A program made the position numbers and the translations under genes. Source: Spirochaetota bacterium (lineage in GTDB: Bacteria > Spirochaetota > UBA4802 > UBA5550). Taken from it: a stretch of DNA of 64,000 nt. Positions 29,713 through 39,281 of this stretch are shown piece by piece (positions within the stretch are counted from its first letter, which is position 1; each line of letters opens with the position of its first letter). The stretch covers positions 62,001-126,000 of the forward strand of contig QKCL01000048.1 in assembly GCA_003246895.1 (NCBI GenBank), read 5' to 3'. The notes under the pieces are model-generated. The model worked only from the letters and a program-made list of their open reading frames with translations. It had not been told where the DNA came from and made no database searches.

Positions 29713-30627
29713 TCAGGCAGTACTGGACTGTGTCTTAAAGAGGCCTCCTGAAACCAGGACAAGTCCCAGGAGAGAAAGAACGGATATCTCTGTTCCGGCT
29801 ATTGTAAGATATTCCATTACCAGTGGAACGGCAATGATGAGGCTGTTGTGAACCGGCATGAGAACTGTAATCCTTGCTCCTCCGGCAAATGCAATCTGTG
29901 TAATAAGAAAAGACAGGAAGCCCGATATGAAGCTTACGGCCAGAATCGCCCACCCTGCGGCTGTTGATGGTGAGAGACTGAAATCTCCTGCAATATTCTG
30001 GGATAAGGCTTTGAGTACAGGGTCCATGGCTGCTGTAAATCCCGTGAGCAGTCCTGCGGAGACGGAAAAAAGTATTACGGACCTGTTCCTTTTCATTGGC
30101 TTCAGTATTATAAGTACTGAGGCAATGTATCCTGCCGAGAGAAAGAGCAGCATCCTTAAATTCATGTCAATGTATGAAACAGTACTCCGTGTCGCGTTCT
30201 CGACTCCAAGAATTACAGATCCTGTTATCAGTATGACTGTGCCCGCGTACTGCTCCTTTGTAACTTTCTCCTTCAGAAATTTATGAGAAAATGCCATCAG
30301 TACAATGAGCCCCAGGCCGAACATGGAAGTAAAGTATGACGGCGGGGCAAATCGTCCGGAAAACATTATCAGCAGAGGCAGCATCATGTTTATTATGAGG
30401 CCGCCGATGTAGATTGCCCCTGCTTTCAGGGATTTCTTCTTCACCGGTACTGCCGTGTCATTCCTTGCGGAAACCGCATGCCTGAACAGGGTAATGCCCA
30501 TCTTCTGAAGGCATTTTGAAAGGTGGAACAGGGTGGTTCCGGCGATGCCCAGGGCCATGGCTGTGAGATTTAAATATGTCTGATTTTCAGTATATGGCAT
30601 CATGAAGGAATTATATACTGTACACAT
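29713..30627 (-). CDS. EamA/DMT-superfamily transporter-like membrane protein
   Basis: Multiple TM helices; FLKEKVTKEQYAGTVILITGSVIL pattern; start may be an internal ATG. Confidence 0.7.
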   Translation of the reverse strand: MCTVYNSFMMPYTENQTYLNLTAMALGIAGTTLFHLSKCLQKMGITLFRHAVSARNDTAVPVKKKSLKAGAIYIGGLIINMMLPLLIMFSGRFAPPSYFTSMFGLGLIVLMAFSHKFLKEKVTKEQYAGTVILITGSVILGVENATRSTVSYIDMNLRMLLFLSAGYIASVLIILKPMKRNRSVILFSVSAGLLTGFTAAMDPVLKALSQNIAGDFSLSPSTAAGWAILAVSFISGFLSFLITQIAFAGGARITVLMPVHNSLIIAVPLVMEYLTIAGTEISVLSLLGLVLVSGGLFKTQSSTA

Positions 30628-30781
30628 CTGTTTATTTTAAAAAAAATATGAAGAATCGATGTTTAAATTTTAATATCAATATTGTCGGCCGGGCGCTTAA
30701 AAATTGCCACAAACCCTTGAAAGAAGTTCACATAGTTGTTATTATGTAAGTGAAGAATAATAAATTACCCGGGAGGAACAG

Positions 30782-31141
30782 ATGAAACATGCACCGAGAG
30801 AACACCAGAGGGTATATCTGACATTTTATCTGAGGGTATTTGAAGGAGATAACTTCCTCGGATTTCTGATTGATATATCAAAAGAGGGATTTATGGTCAT
30901 GTCTGAGTTTGTTTTGGAAGAGGGGAAATGCTATAGTCTTAAAATGAAAATACCTTCATCCATGGAGTGGAAGGGGAAAAATGATACCGACAGATTTATA
31001 AAATTCAGGGCAAGATGCAAGTACTCAGAACATGATGAGGTTGACAAGGAGTTCTATGTCAACGGTTTTGAATTCAGTGAGCTTGGAGAAGAAGAGAATT
31101 TCATAATCCGCAAACTCATTGATGAATACAGGTTAAGATAG
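30782..31141 (+). CDS. PilZ-domain protein
   Basis: REHQR near N-term and DISKEG motif. Confidence 0.75.
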   Translation: MKHAPREHQRVYLTFYLRVFEGDNFLGFLIDISKEGFMVMSEFVLEEGKCYSLKMKIPSSMEWKGKNDTDRFIKFRARCKYSEHDEVDKEFYVNGFEFSELGEEENFIIRKLIDEYRLR

Positions 31142-31150
31142 GGGGTGGCC

Positions 31151-31612
31151 ATGGATAAAAAATTTGTAATTCTTGTAGCTCTGCATTTTAGTGAGAACCC
31201 TGAAGAGGTATTGAGGAGGTCTCTGTCTGTTGCCAAAAAATATGACGCAAAAATATATACAATTCATGTTATAGAGGACATGCCGAGACAGACTCTTTAT
31301 TACGATGCCTACAGAATCTGGGAAGAGTTCAGGGACAAGGCAGTAAAGGAGACCCTTGAACACATGAACAAGTACCTTCTGAAACTTGGGGAAGATTTTG
31401 ATGATATTGAAGCGATTATTGAGGTTGGTAACCCCACTGACAAGATTCTGCAGAAAGCGGAAGAACTGGGCGCTGACCTGATTATAGTGGGCCACCATGT
31501 ACGAAAAGGTATAATAAAACAGATGATTACTACGAGTGTAAGTGAAAAGGTTGTGAGGTACTCAACAAGGCCGGTTCTTACATTCTACGTTGAGAGTGAG
31601 GAGATTCTCTGA
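31151..31612 (+). CDS. Universal stress protein (UspA family)
   Basis: VGNPTDKILQKAEELGADLIIVGHHVRKGI…SVSEKVVRYSTRPVL. Confidence 0.92.
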   Translation: MDKKFVILVALHFSENPEEVLRRSLSVAKKYDAKIYTIHVIEDMPRQTLYYDAYRIWEEFRDKAVKETLEHMNKYLLKLGEDFDDIEAIIEVGNPTDKILQKAEELGADLIIVGHHVRKGIIKQMITTSVSEKVVRYSTRPVLTFYVESEEIL

Positions 31613-31710
31613 TTCAGGCGGCGGGGAGTGTTTTCCCTGCCGGATGTTTTTTCTGATTGTATACCCTGTTTTCCTTCTTCAGTGGATTTAGAGGAAAAGG
31701 AGAGTGTCCG

Positions 31711-32421
31711 TCAGTTTTCGTAAAGTTTTTGAATTTCATTCTCCGACAGGGCTCTTCCGAATATTGCCAGTTCATCCAGAATTCCGAAAAAGTAATTGTT
31801 TGTTCCGGTAAGTGTTCCAATAAAACACCGGTAAATTCCGGAAAATGAATATGATTTAACAGTGAATTCACTTCGTACTGTGCCGTTGATATATGTTTTT
31901 ACAGAATTTCCGTTGTAGACCCAGGCAAGGTGAAACCATGTTCCGGAAGCCAGAGTTTCAGCAGGGAAAATGTATTGCAGCATATAAGTTTCATCAAAGA
32001 GGTACATGTATGGTTGTGAGGAGCTATTGATAAGAACGACAACGAATTCAGAAAAGATATTATCATAGAAAGACTGGAATATATACCTCGGGACAGAAAC
32101 ATCGGAATAATTCATCCAGACAGAAACCGTGAAATCTGTGCTGCTTAGACTGAAACTTTTTTCAACGGGAATTTCAATGTAGGATGAACCTCCGTTAAAA
32201 AACATTCCTTTGCCTGCATTGCCCAGATGGTCATTATCCGGAGTAGCCCCGTAGTTGTTTCCATCGTGGCCGTTGCCGCTCATATCACGCGCGTCACCGT
32301 TAAGGGGGTAATAGGCAATGATTGAGTCATCTTTTGCAAGGCCTCCAAGTTCTTCATCCTCGCCCAGGAGGCATGAAGCAAGGAAAAGACATATAATAGA
32401 AACAGATACTATTCTTTTCAT
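31711..32421 (-). CDS. LamG-domain (concanavalin-like) lipoprotein
   Basis: Lipobox FLASCLLG; YYPLNGDARDMSGNGHDG; GTWFHLAWVYNG; GILDELAIFGRALSENEIQ. Confidence 0.9.
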   Translation of the reverse strand: MKRIVSVSIICLFLASCLLGEDEELGGLAKDDSIIAYYPLNGDARDMSGNGHDGNNYGATPDNDHLGNAGKGMFFNGGSSYIEIPVEKSFSLSSTDFTVSVWMNYSDVSVPRYIFQSFYDNIFSEFVVVLINSSSQPYMYLFDETYMLQYIFPAETLASGTWFHLAWVYNGNSVKTYINGTVRSEFTVKSYSFSGIYRCFIGTLTGTNNYFFGILDELAIFGRALSENEIQKLYEN

Positions 32422-32482
32422 TGGGGCTCCGGTAATCCTGCGATAGTCTGGCTGCTGCATGTATATTCAATATAATCAAAAA

Positions 32483-32517
32483 ATAGTTTTGTACATAAAA
32501 AAATATAGTTTTATACA
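32483..32517. repeat. Two direct copies of ATAGTTTTRTACA, 22 bp apart
   Basis: 32483-32495 ATAGTTTTGTACA and 32505-32517 ATAGTTTTATACA. Confidence 0.7.
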
Positions 32518-32579
32518 AAAAGAAAGAATCGTTGTGGTTTCATGCTGTGCATGGGGCCTGGTGCAAAAGACCCCGGTTT

Positions 32580-33194
32580 CTATCTGGTGGTATATGTTGA
32601 TATTATTACTTCATATATTTTCTGCAGAGACTGGTCAGAAGGTGATTTTATACCGGAATTTTTGAGCACATCTGATCTGTTTCTTTCGAACCAGTTGAAG
32701 AGTCTCTGTCCTGCGTCCTTTGCATCATCTGCGGCATGACAGAGTTTTACAACACGTTTCATCTCGTCCCTTGCAAAGAAATTTCTGTAATTGCCCATTA
32801 TAAGAATGAAGTGTTTTCCCTCATCTCCTTCTTCCACAGAAACCCGTTCCATCATTTCCTCTTTCGCTTCCTTCCATTCATTCATCTTCTTCTGAAACTG
32901 GCTTTCCCTCCTTTCCCGGTCAGCAGGGTTTGATACTATTTTTTTATTATGTATCAGTACTCCGGCCTGCTGTATGAGAAATCCTATTTCATTTTCATCA
33001 AGTTCAGTTAGAAGAGAGTTCAGTTCTTTTATTGCAGCTTTCAATGCAGGTGACAGCACAGTTTTTTTTGAAGGAGAAGTCTTCGGAACCGCCGGAATTT
33101 TTTTCTCAGACACTCCGGATTTCTTTTTAGCTTCAGATGATTTTGATGGGGTTGCCTTTTTTGCAGTTTTTTTTGAGGTAGTCTTTTTTGCCAT
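32580..33194 (-). CDS. Hypothetical protein with histone-H1-like Lys/Ala/Ser-rich N-terminal tail
   Basis: MAKKTTSKKTAKKATPSKSSEAKKKSG… followed by an acidic/helical domain. Confidence 0.75.
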   Translation of the reverse strand: MAKKTTSKKTAKKATPSKSSEAKKKSGVSEKKIPAVPKTSPSKKTVLSPALKAAIKELNSLLTELDENEIGFLIQQAGVLIHNKKIVSNPADRERRESQFQKKMNEWKEAKEEMMERVSVEEGDEGKHFILIMGNYRNFFARDEMKRVVKLCHAADDAKDAGQRLFNWFERNRSDVLKNSGIKSPSDQSLQKIYEVIISTYTTR

Positions 33195-33415
33195 GTTCAC
33201 CGCCTTATGTTTCCTGATATTTAAAGATAAAGCCGAGTCTGGAAGAATTGTTGAAGTAAACCTCTGTTTCCTGCCACGGTCAAGCCGTTTTTACGGCTGC
33301 AGAAAGCTTCAAAAAGTTAATTATTCATAAGAGGGGAAGCTGTCTCTAAAAATCACTTGACGCATGATTGTGGCCTAAAAGAATCAACAGTATATATATT
33401 TGAAGCAGGTATCTG

Positions 33416-34252
33416 ATGATTAGACATACATTGATGGTTAACTGTCCCGACAGAAAGGGGCTTATATTTGATATTACACGCATATTGCTCTCCCATGAAC
33501 TTAACATAATTGAAAACGACCAGTTCGTGGATACAGACTCAAACAAGTTTTTCATGCGCACCGAGTTTACGGGTTCCTTTGATTCCGGCAGGCTATATTC
33601 GGATCTCGAAGAATCTCTCGGCAGAGAGGCATCTCTCAAACTTCTGGGAAGCAGAAAGAAGAATATTGTAATTCTTGCCACAAAGGAGCATCACTGCCTC
33701 GGTGATATTCTCATACGGCATTTTTTCAATGACATAAATGCAAATATACAGGCAGTAATAAGCAACCATGAGGTTCTTCGTGAGCTCACGGAAAAGATGG
33801 ATATACCGTATCATTTTGTGTCCCATGAGAATCTCTCAAGAGAGGACCATGAGCAGAAGGTTATGACCATACTGAACCAGTATAATCCGGAATATATAGT
33901 TCTGGCAAAGTATATGAGGATTCTGTCTCCTTCATTTACCGGACTTTATCCCGGAAGAATCGTAAATATACACCATTCATTTCTCCCTGCATTTATCGGA
34001 GCAAATCCCTATAAACAGGCTTATGCCAGGGGAGTTAAAATGATTGGTGCAACAGCCCATTTTGTTAACCACAACCTCGATGAAGGGCCGATTATTGAAC
34101 AGAATATAGTCCATATAACCCATAAGGAGAGCGCAGAGGATCTTGCAAAGGCGGGACGTGATGTTGAAAAGATAGTTCTTTCCAAGGCCCTGCAGCTTGT
34201 TCTGGAAGACAGGGTTTTCCTTTCCGGAAACAGAACTGTTGTTTTCAGGTAG
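33416..34252 (+). CDS. purU: Formyltetrahydrofolate deformylase
   Basis: ACT domain CPDRKGLIFDIT…; VLAKYMRILSP; NIHHSFLPAFIGANPYKQAY. Confidence 0.95.
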   Translation: MIRHTLMVNCPDRKGLIFDITRILLSHELNIIENDQFVDTDSNKFFMRTEFTGSFDSGRLYSDLEESLGREASLKLLGSRKKNIVILATKEHHCLGDILIRHFFNDINANIQAVISNHEVLRELTEKMDIPYHFVSHENLSREDHEQKVMTILNQYNPEYIVLAKYMRILSPSFTGLYPGRIVNIHHSFLPAFIGANPYKQAYARGVKMIGATAHFVNHNLDEGPIIEQNIVHITHKESAEDLAKAGRDVEKIVLSKALQLVLEDRVFLSGNRTVVFR

Positions 34253-34399
34253 GAGAAATAACTTTTTTTACATCAGAGGGCTTCATACTGTTATCCGGAT
34301 GAAACCTTCCGGTCTGCCGGCTTTATCCGGAACTTCTACCTGGCTCTTTCCAGTTCGGATGCTTTATAATCATCAAAAAACAGAGAATTTCCCTTCCAT

Positions 34400-34669
34400 T
34401 CAGGCATTATTAACTGCTATATGAAGGCCGCCGGGTTCCGCTGCGGTTTTTTCCATGGCATCACTTACAGATTTTTTATGGCCTGCGTCTGAATTGATGG
34501 TTACGGATTTGACTCCCATGCCTTTGGTTTCAGCAGCAGCCCCGTCGTTCTCCTCGGTATTTATGTCCAACAGGGAGACATTTGTTACGGCCTGCGCAAA
34601 GAGCCTTTCAGGGAGGCAGCGCCGGTTGTTATTGTTTTTTAAATCATAACTGTTCATAAAATTCTCCAA
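34400..34669 (-). pseudogene. Remnant of a short-chain dehydrogenase/reductase N-terminus
   Basis: MNSYDLK…(no GxxxGxG)…SVSDAMEKTAAEPGGLHIAVNNA*, with TGA where SDRs have the Gly of NNAG. Confidence 0.55.
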
Positions 34670-34969
34670 TATGAATTATAATCGTTTGTCGCAGTAAAAT
34701 TTTTGAAAATATCAATTATCTGTTCTTGTTATTTTAATTGTTTTTGGATATTCCGGCTGTAAGCGGCAGGTGGTTATTGTATCGCATGCGGTCTGTTAGT
34801 GTTACGATAATGTTAATTATAAAATTATGCATGTTTTGGTGCTTGACTGATAAAAGCTGAAAAATAGGCTTTAAAAAGATTTTTTGAAAGAGTTTCGCAT
34901 AACAGCTGTAATTTTTTTATAATTACACTGGACAATATCGTATCTTGAATCAATAATGGTATCGATTAG

Positions 34970-35188
34970 AAATAGGGTTCTGTTTTGTTGAAACAGGTCC
35001 ATGTAAGAGACAGATGACTTTTGACTTAGCCGAGAAAGAGATTCCTGCATTCTGGGGATGTGAAAGGGTCTGCGGCCAGGTTGAAGAAGATTATATATAA
35101 GGCCCTGCAGGAGCTATCATGTTTTTTTAGTGTGAACCTTCTATGCGTGCCATATATAATTATATATGGCACGCATAGCTTTTTTTAT
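34970..35188 (+). ncRNA. Candidate unannotated structured RNA ending at a strong terminator
   Basis: CTGTTT-tgttg-AAACAG hairpin, GGTTC/GAACC closing pair, then a 38-bp palindrome with T7; no CDS that fits. Confidence 0.35.
35141..35187 (+). terminator. 38-bp perfect palindrome followed by T-tract
   Basis: CTATGCGTGCCATATATAA|TTATATATGGCACGCATAG cttttttt. Confidence 0.75.
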
Positions 35189-35196
35189 CAACCCAT

Positions 35197-36474
35197 CTAC
35201 ATTATCCATTTCCACCATATAAACAGCAGAAGAAATCCGAACAGGTAGGCAAGTCCGGCATAGCTCAGGATCTTCATTGGAAGACCCGGCTTAAGTTCAG
35301 CGGGGAGTTCAGCCTTCTTAACCAGCTTGTGGTTCAGCCATGCAAAGACAGGGGTGGTCATAAAGGCCATAGTCATTGCAAATCCGAGCATGGGGAGCAT
35401 CGCCTTTTTGAAGAAGATAAGGATTGCAAGGCTTACCACTGCGACGAATATTACCCACCTTGTAAATACCTTCTCGGAATATGTAGTATGGTTTTTCAGA
35501 AGCTGGAGGCCTTCAGCCAGAGCCCTTGAGTAACCGTCCACAACAGTAATTGTTGACCCGAATATGCAGAAAAATGCTATGAGTGCGATGAGATATCTTG
35601 ACCATTCTCCGATGGTTGTGGCATATACATTTACAAGCTGATGGGAAAACCCGATTCCGCCCTTTGCAAGTGCCTGACCGTTGCCGTGTATAACGAGAGC
35701 TCCTAGAGCGAGGAAAACCAGAGCCAGAAATGCAGTTGTGATGTATCCAAGGTTAAAGTCAAATAAGGCGCTTTTCGGTGTTACCTTCTGCTCTCCGCAC
35801 TGTTTGCACAGCCATAGTGAAGTTATGCATGAGATTTCAATGGGAGCCGGCATCCATCCCATGGTGACAACGAGGAATCCGATTGATGCGATCTGCCATG
35901 GAGAGGGTGAGATAAACTCCTTTGGAGCAACCGGGCCGTTGTGCAGGGCTATGGCTGCTGCGGAAACAGTTGCAACTGCCAGTACCACCATTATAAATTT
36001 GGATACTCTGTTCAGCATGGCAAAATGTCCGGCAAGTACAATTAGAAGTGATGCTGCAAGTACAATTGCGCAAAGTACCGGCATGGGGAGTTTCCATGGA
36101 ATGAAATATCCCAGAAGACTTGCTGAAAAGAGTGTCAGTGCGGCAGTATTAATTACAGCCGAAAAAATGTTCAGACCGAATGCGAGAACCATGTATCCTT
36201 TCCCCATCCTGGCATATCCTCCCTGAAGGGTTCTGCCGGTTGCCATTGTGTATGTTACGCCTGCGCGGAAAAATGGATATTTGAATATATTTACAAGCAG
36301 AATCAGCAGTGCGAGAGACCACCCGTATATGGCCCCGGCCTGTGTTGATGCCACGAGGTGACTTCCTCCTATGGCGGCTGTGGCCATGAGTATTCCCGGC
36401 CCCAGAGTCTTTGCAACGCGTATTATGTATCCCAACATCGTCGTCGGGAAGAAGAGACTGATTACCTTTTCCAA
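35197..36474 (-). CDS. Divergent Nramp-family transporter
   Basis: GPGILMATAAIGGSHLVASTQAGAIYGWSL; about 11 TM; canonical DPGN and MPH not conserved. Confidence 0.85.
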   Translation of the reverse strand: MEKVISLFFPTTMLGYIIRVAKTLGPGILMATAAIGGSHLVASTQAGAIYGWSLALLILLVNIFKYPFFRAGVTYTMATGRTLQGGYARMGKGYMVLAFGLNIFSAVINTAALTLFSASLLGYFIPWKLPMPVLCAIVLAASLLIVLAGHFAMLNRVSKFIMVVLAVATVSAAAIALHNGPVAPKEFISPSPWQIASIGFLVVTMGWMPAPIEISCITSLWLCKQCGEQKVTPKSALFDFNLGYITTAFLALVFLALGALVIHGNGQALAKGGIGFSHQLVNVYATTIGEWSRYLIALIAFFCIFGSTITVVDGYSRALAEGLQLLKNHTTYSEKVFTRWVIFVAVVSLAILIFFKKAMLPMLGFAMTMAFMTTPVFAWLNHKLVKKAELPAELKPGLPMKILSYAGLAYLFGFLLLFIWWKWIM

Positions 36475-36918
36475 AATTATATCTCCCGATAATTATAGAT
36501 TTTCAAGGCCTGTGCATGGAGTACTGCTTCTGCATCCAGATAGGGTCTTTGTATTTTAGACTTTTCCTTTAAATTTTGATGTCAAATAGTTATTTCAGGG
36601 GCGGAAAAAATAAGTGTAAAATTTTAATTATTACTGTTGGTTTCTATGGGGGGAGAAATCCGTCTGCCATTTCAGACAAACGGATTGTGTCTTTTCGTGG
36701 CCTTGAATTTAAGGCCCTGTGCTGTAATTTCTTCAATATGTAAATACAGCGTAGCAGTAAAGCTGTTGTACTGCAAAAACATGCTGGTTCATTACCGGGC
36801 GTGTCGGCTTTCAGGATCATGGAGATACTATTGCTGAACTATGTTCCATAATGATTTTAAGTTGCTTGATTATTCGGATGCATTTTCATATTTTGTATAA
36901 AAAACTACAGGGGTTGCA

Positions 36919-37980
36919 ATGGATTTATCATATCTTGATCAGGTTATACTCGGGAATTCCATGAAGGCATATGGAACAGTCCTCATCGCCTTTTTCTCTA
37001 CTCTCATTGTTGTTTCTGTTATTAAGAAGATTCTCTTCGGCCGTCTCAAAAAACTCGCAGAGATGACAGAGACCAGGCTGGATGACTTTATTGTTGAGCA
37101 TCTTGAAAAATTTGTAATACCGGTTATATACATAACCACAGCTTATCATCTTGTTACATCCACTCTTACAATAAACAGCGGGCTGGCAAAGTTTATATAT
37201 GCTCTTTTCCTTGCGTTCATAATTATTTACACTGTTAAATTCATGATCTCCATCATAAAATTTGCACTTACACAGTACTGGGTAATAAAGCAGGGCAAGG
37301 AAGAGGAAGAGGCTGAAACAAATGTCAGGGGGATTTCAACATTCATCTCCATCATAATATGGACTATAGCATTCATATTTTTCATAGATAATCTGGGGTT
37401 CAAGATTTCAGGTATCATGGCAGGTATCGGAATAGGAGGTGTCACCCTGGCTCTGGCTTCACAGGCAATTCTCGGCGACTTGTTCAGCTATTTTGTCATA
37501 TTCTTTGACAGGCCCTTTGAAATTGGCGACTTCATAAAGGTCGATGACAAACTCGGCGTCATAGAAAGGATAGGCATAAAGACCACAAGGGTCAAGAGCC
37601 TGAGCGGAGAGCAGCTTGTATTTTCGAACACGGACCTCACAAGATCCAGGGTGCATAACTACAAGAAAATGCTGCAGCGGAGGATAATGTTTCAGTTCGG
37701 AGTAGTGTACCAGACAACCTATGAGCATCTTGAAACGATCCCGTCCATGGTGAAAGAGATCGTAGAGTCCACTGAGAATACACTCTTTGACAGGGCGCAT
37801 TTCTTTACATATGGAAATTCGAGTCTGGATTTTGAAGTCGTATATTTCGTATACGGGCATGAATACAACACCTATATGGATGTACAGCAGGAGATTAATT
37901 TAAAGATATTCAAAAAATTCAGGGACCAGGGGATCGATTTCGCATACCCCACCAGAACTGTTTTTATAGAGAAAGGATAA
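36919..37980 (+). CDS. MscS-family mechanosensitive channel
   Basis: GIMAGIGIGGVTLALASQAILGDLFSYFVIFFDRPFEIGDFIKV. Confidence 0.95.
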   Translation: MDLSYLDQVILGNSMKAYGTVLIAFFSTLIVVSVIKKILFGRLKKLAEMTETRLDDFIVEHLEKFVIPVIYITTAYHLVTSTLTINSGLAKFIYALFLAFIIIYTVKFMISIIKFALTQYWVIKQGKEEEEAETNVRGISTFISIIIWTIAFIFFIDNLGFKISGIMAGIGIGGVTLALASQAILGDLFSYFVIFFDRPFEIGDFIKVDDKLGVIERIGIKTTRVKSLSGEQLVFSNTDLTRSRVHNYKKMLQRRIMFQFGVVYQTTYEHLETIPSMVKEIVESTENTLFDRAHFFTYGNSSLDFEVVYFVYGHEYNTYMDVQQEINLKIFKKFRDQGIDFAYPTRTVFIEKG

Positions 37981-38000
37981 CTGTTACCATAAATTAAAGG

Positions 38001-38666
38001 ATGGATTTTGTGAAAAAGTTGAGGTTTTTGCTTCTTGTGATGCTGCCGGTATTTTTTACTGCCGCAGGTTTTGCCGGCACCACTGATCATGGAGAGATAG
38101 CCGGTCTTTCCACTGACGGGAGGTATGCCGAGATCATGGTGTCCGGTATTGAGGACGGCAGCGGCTTCTATTATATTAAACTGCAGGTTCTTGATATTCA
38201 GAAAAACCGTTTTGTTGGTAAAAAGATTTCCATGAAGCAGGACGATTCAGGAACTCCTGAATCTGTAAAAAGGAAGGCCCAGTCTCAGTCTGAAAGGAAT
38301 CGCAGAAAATACGGTATCAGGAAGTCTCTGAAACCGGTTAAAGTCAGAGTCACGGGTAATGACGTTGAAAAGACATTTGTCATTAATGGCAGAAAACATG
38401 TTGTAAAGATTGACGAAAATGAAAGCGGTACTAAATGCAATTCCATGGCAGGGATGATTCAGGCAAAGGGGTTCAGGCTCTCCCTTGACGGCAGGGTCAT
38501 CGACGGAGTGAGTTCACCGTCTGGATCAATTGGATGCGCCTTTGCCTATAAAATTGAATCTGTTTATAATTATATGGGTCATGTTATAATCTTATACAGT
38601 GCCCAGACTCCCGGTTTCGAGGGGCCTGACACAACAGCACTCTTTTCATCTGCACCACTGAAATAG
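38001..38666 (+). CDS. DUF2259-like predicted secreted protein
   Basis: Signal peptide; LSTDGRYAEIMVSGIEDGSGFYYIKLQVLDIQKN. Confidence 0.75.
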   Translation: MDFVKKLRFLLLVMLPVFFTAAGFAGTTDHGEIAGLSTDGRYAEIMVSGIEDGSGFYYIKLQVLDIQKNRFVGKKISMKQDDSGTPESVKRKAQSQSERNRRKYGIRKSLKPVKVRVTGNDVEKTFVINGRKHVVKIDENESGTKCNSMAGMIQAKGFRLSLDGRVIDGVSSPSGSIGCAFAYKIESVYNYMGHVIILYSAQTPGFEGPDTTALFSSAPLK

Positions 38667-38854
38667 AATTTGCCAGGCACCTGAGAATTACTGTCTCATA
38701 TGGGGGAATAAATTCTGTATAAAGATTCAGAAAAGTTATGGAAAAAAGGTCCGATCCGGCAGGCCCGGACGACAGTTCTGACTGGACAGGTTATAGTGAC
38801 ATCCGGAATGGGAACATTCCGGTTTTTATATTTTTATATTTAAGGAGAAAGAAA

Positions 38855-39151
38855 GTGAAAAAGAAACTTTCATGTCTTGCTGCAGTCCTCTCAGCTGTTT
38901 CATTGCTGTCATTTGCGGCCTTTGCCCAGGAAGGCAAGGGTGGTCCCGAAGGCCATGGCGGACCCCGTGGAAAATCTCCATTAAAACAGATGGATAAGGA
39001 TGGAGACGGACGTGTTTCCAAAGAGGAATGGAGTGATTTCCAGAACAAGATGTTTACAAATATGGATAAGAACAAAGACGGCTACATCACTGAAGATGAA
39101 TTTAAACGGGGCGGGCCCGGCGGTCACGGCGGACCAGGAGGGGGAAAATAA
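38855..39151 (+). CDS. Secreted EF-hand protein
   Basis: Signal peptide; DKDGDGRVSKEEW and DKNKDGYITEDEF; Gly/His-rich C-term; GTG start after aaggag. Confidence 0.85.
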   Translation: MKKKLSCLAAVLSAVSLLSFAAFAQEGKGGPEGHGGPRGKSPLKQMDKDGDGRVSKEEWSDFQNKMFTNMDKNKDGYITEDEFKRGGPGGHGGPGGGK

Positions 39152-39281
39152 ACAACATATTGTATTTACCATATGTCTTTTCCCGATAGCTGCTTGTTAA
39201 ATACAGGTTCTGCTGAATATACAGAACCTGTATTCCAGATTTATAGGGAATTAAATTCCAGTTTAAGTATTGCGGCCGGAG

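Noticed and set aside
35060-35248. 62-aa plus-strand ORF
   Set aside because: Reads straight through the 38-bp palindromic terminator into the Nramp 3' end; unlikely to be translated as predicted.
35681-36226. 181-aa plus-strand ORF
   Set aside because: Antisense to the Nramp-like transporter gene; mirror-frame artefact.
36657-36686. AATCCGTCTG…CAGACaaaCGGATT imperfect hairpin between Nramp and mscS genes
   Set aside because: Imperfect, with no clear riboswitch or terminator match; insufficient evidence.
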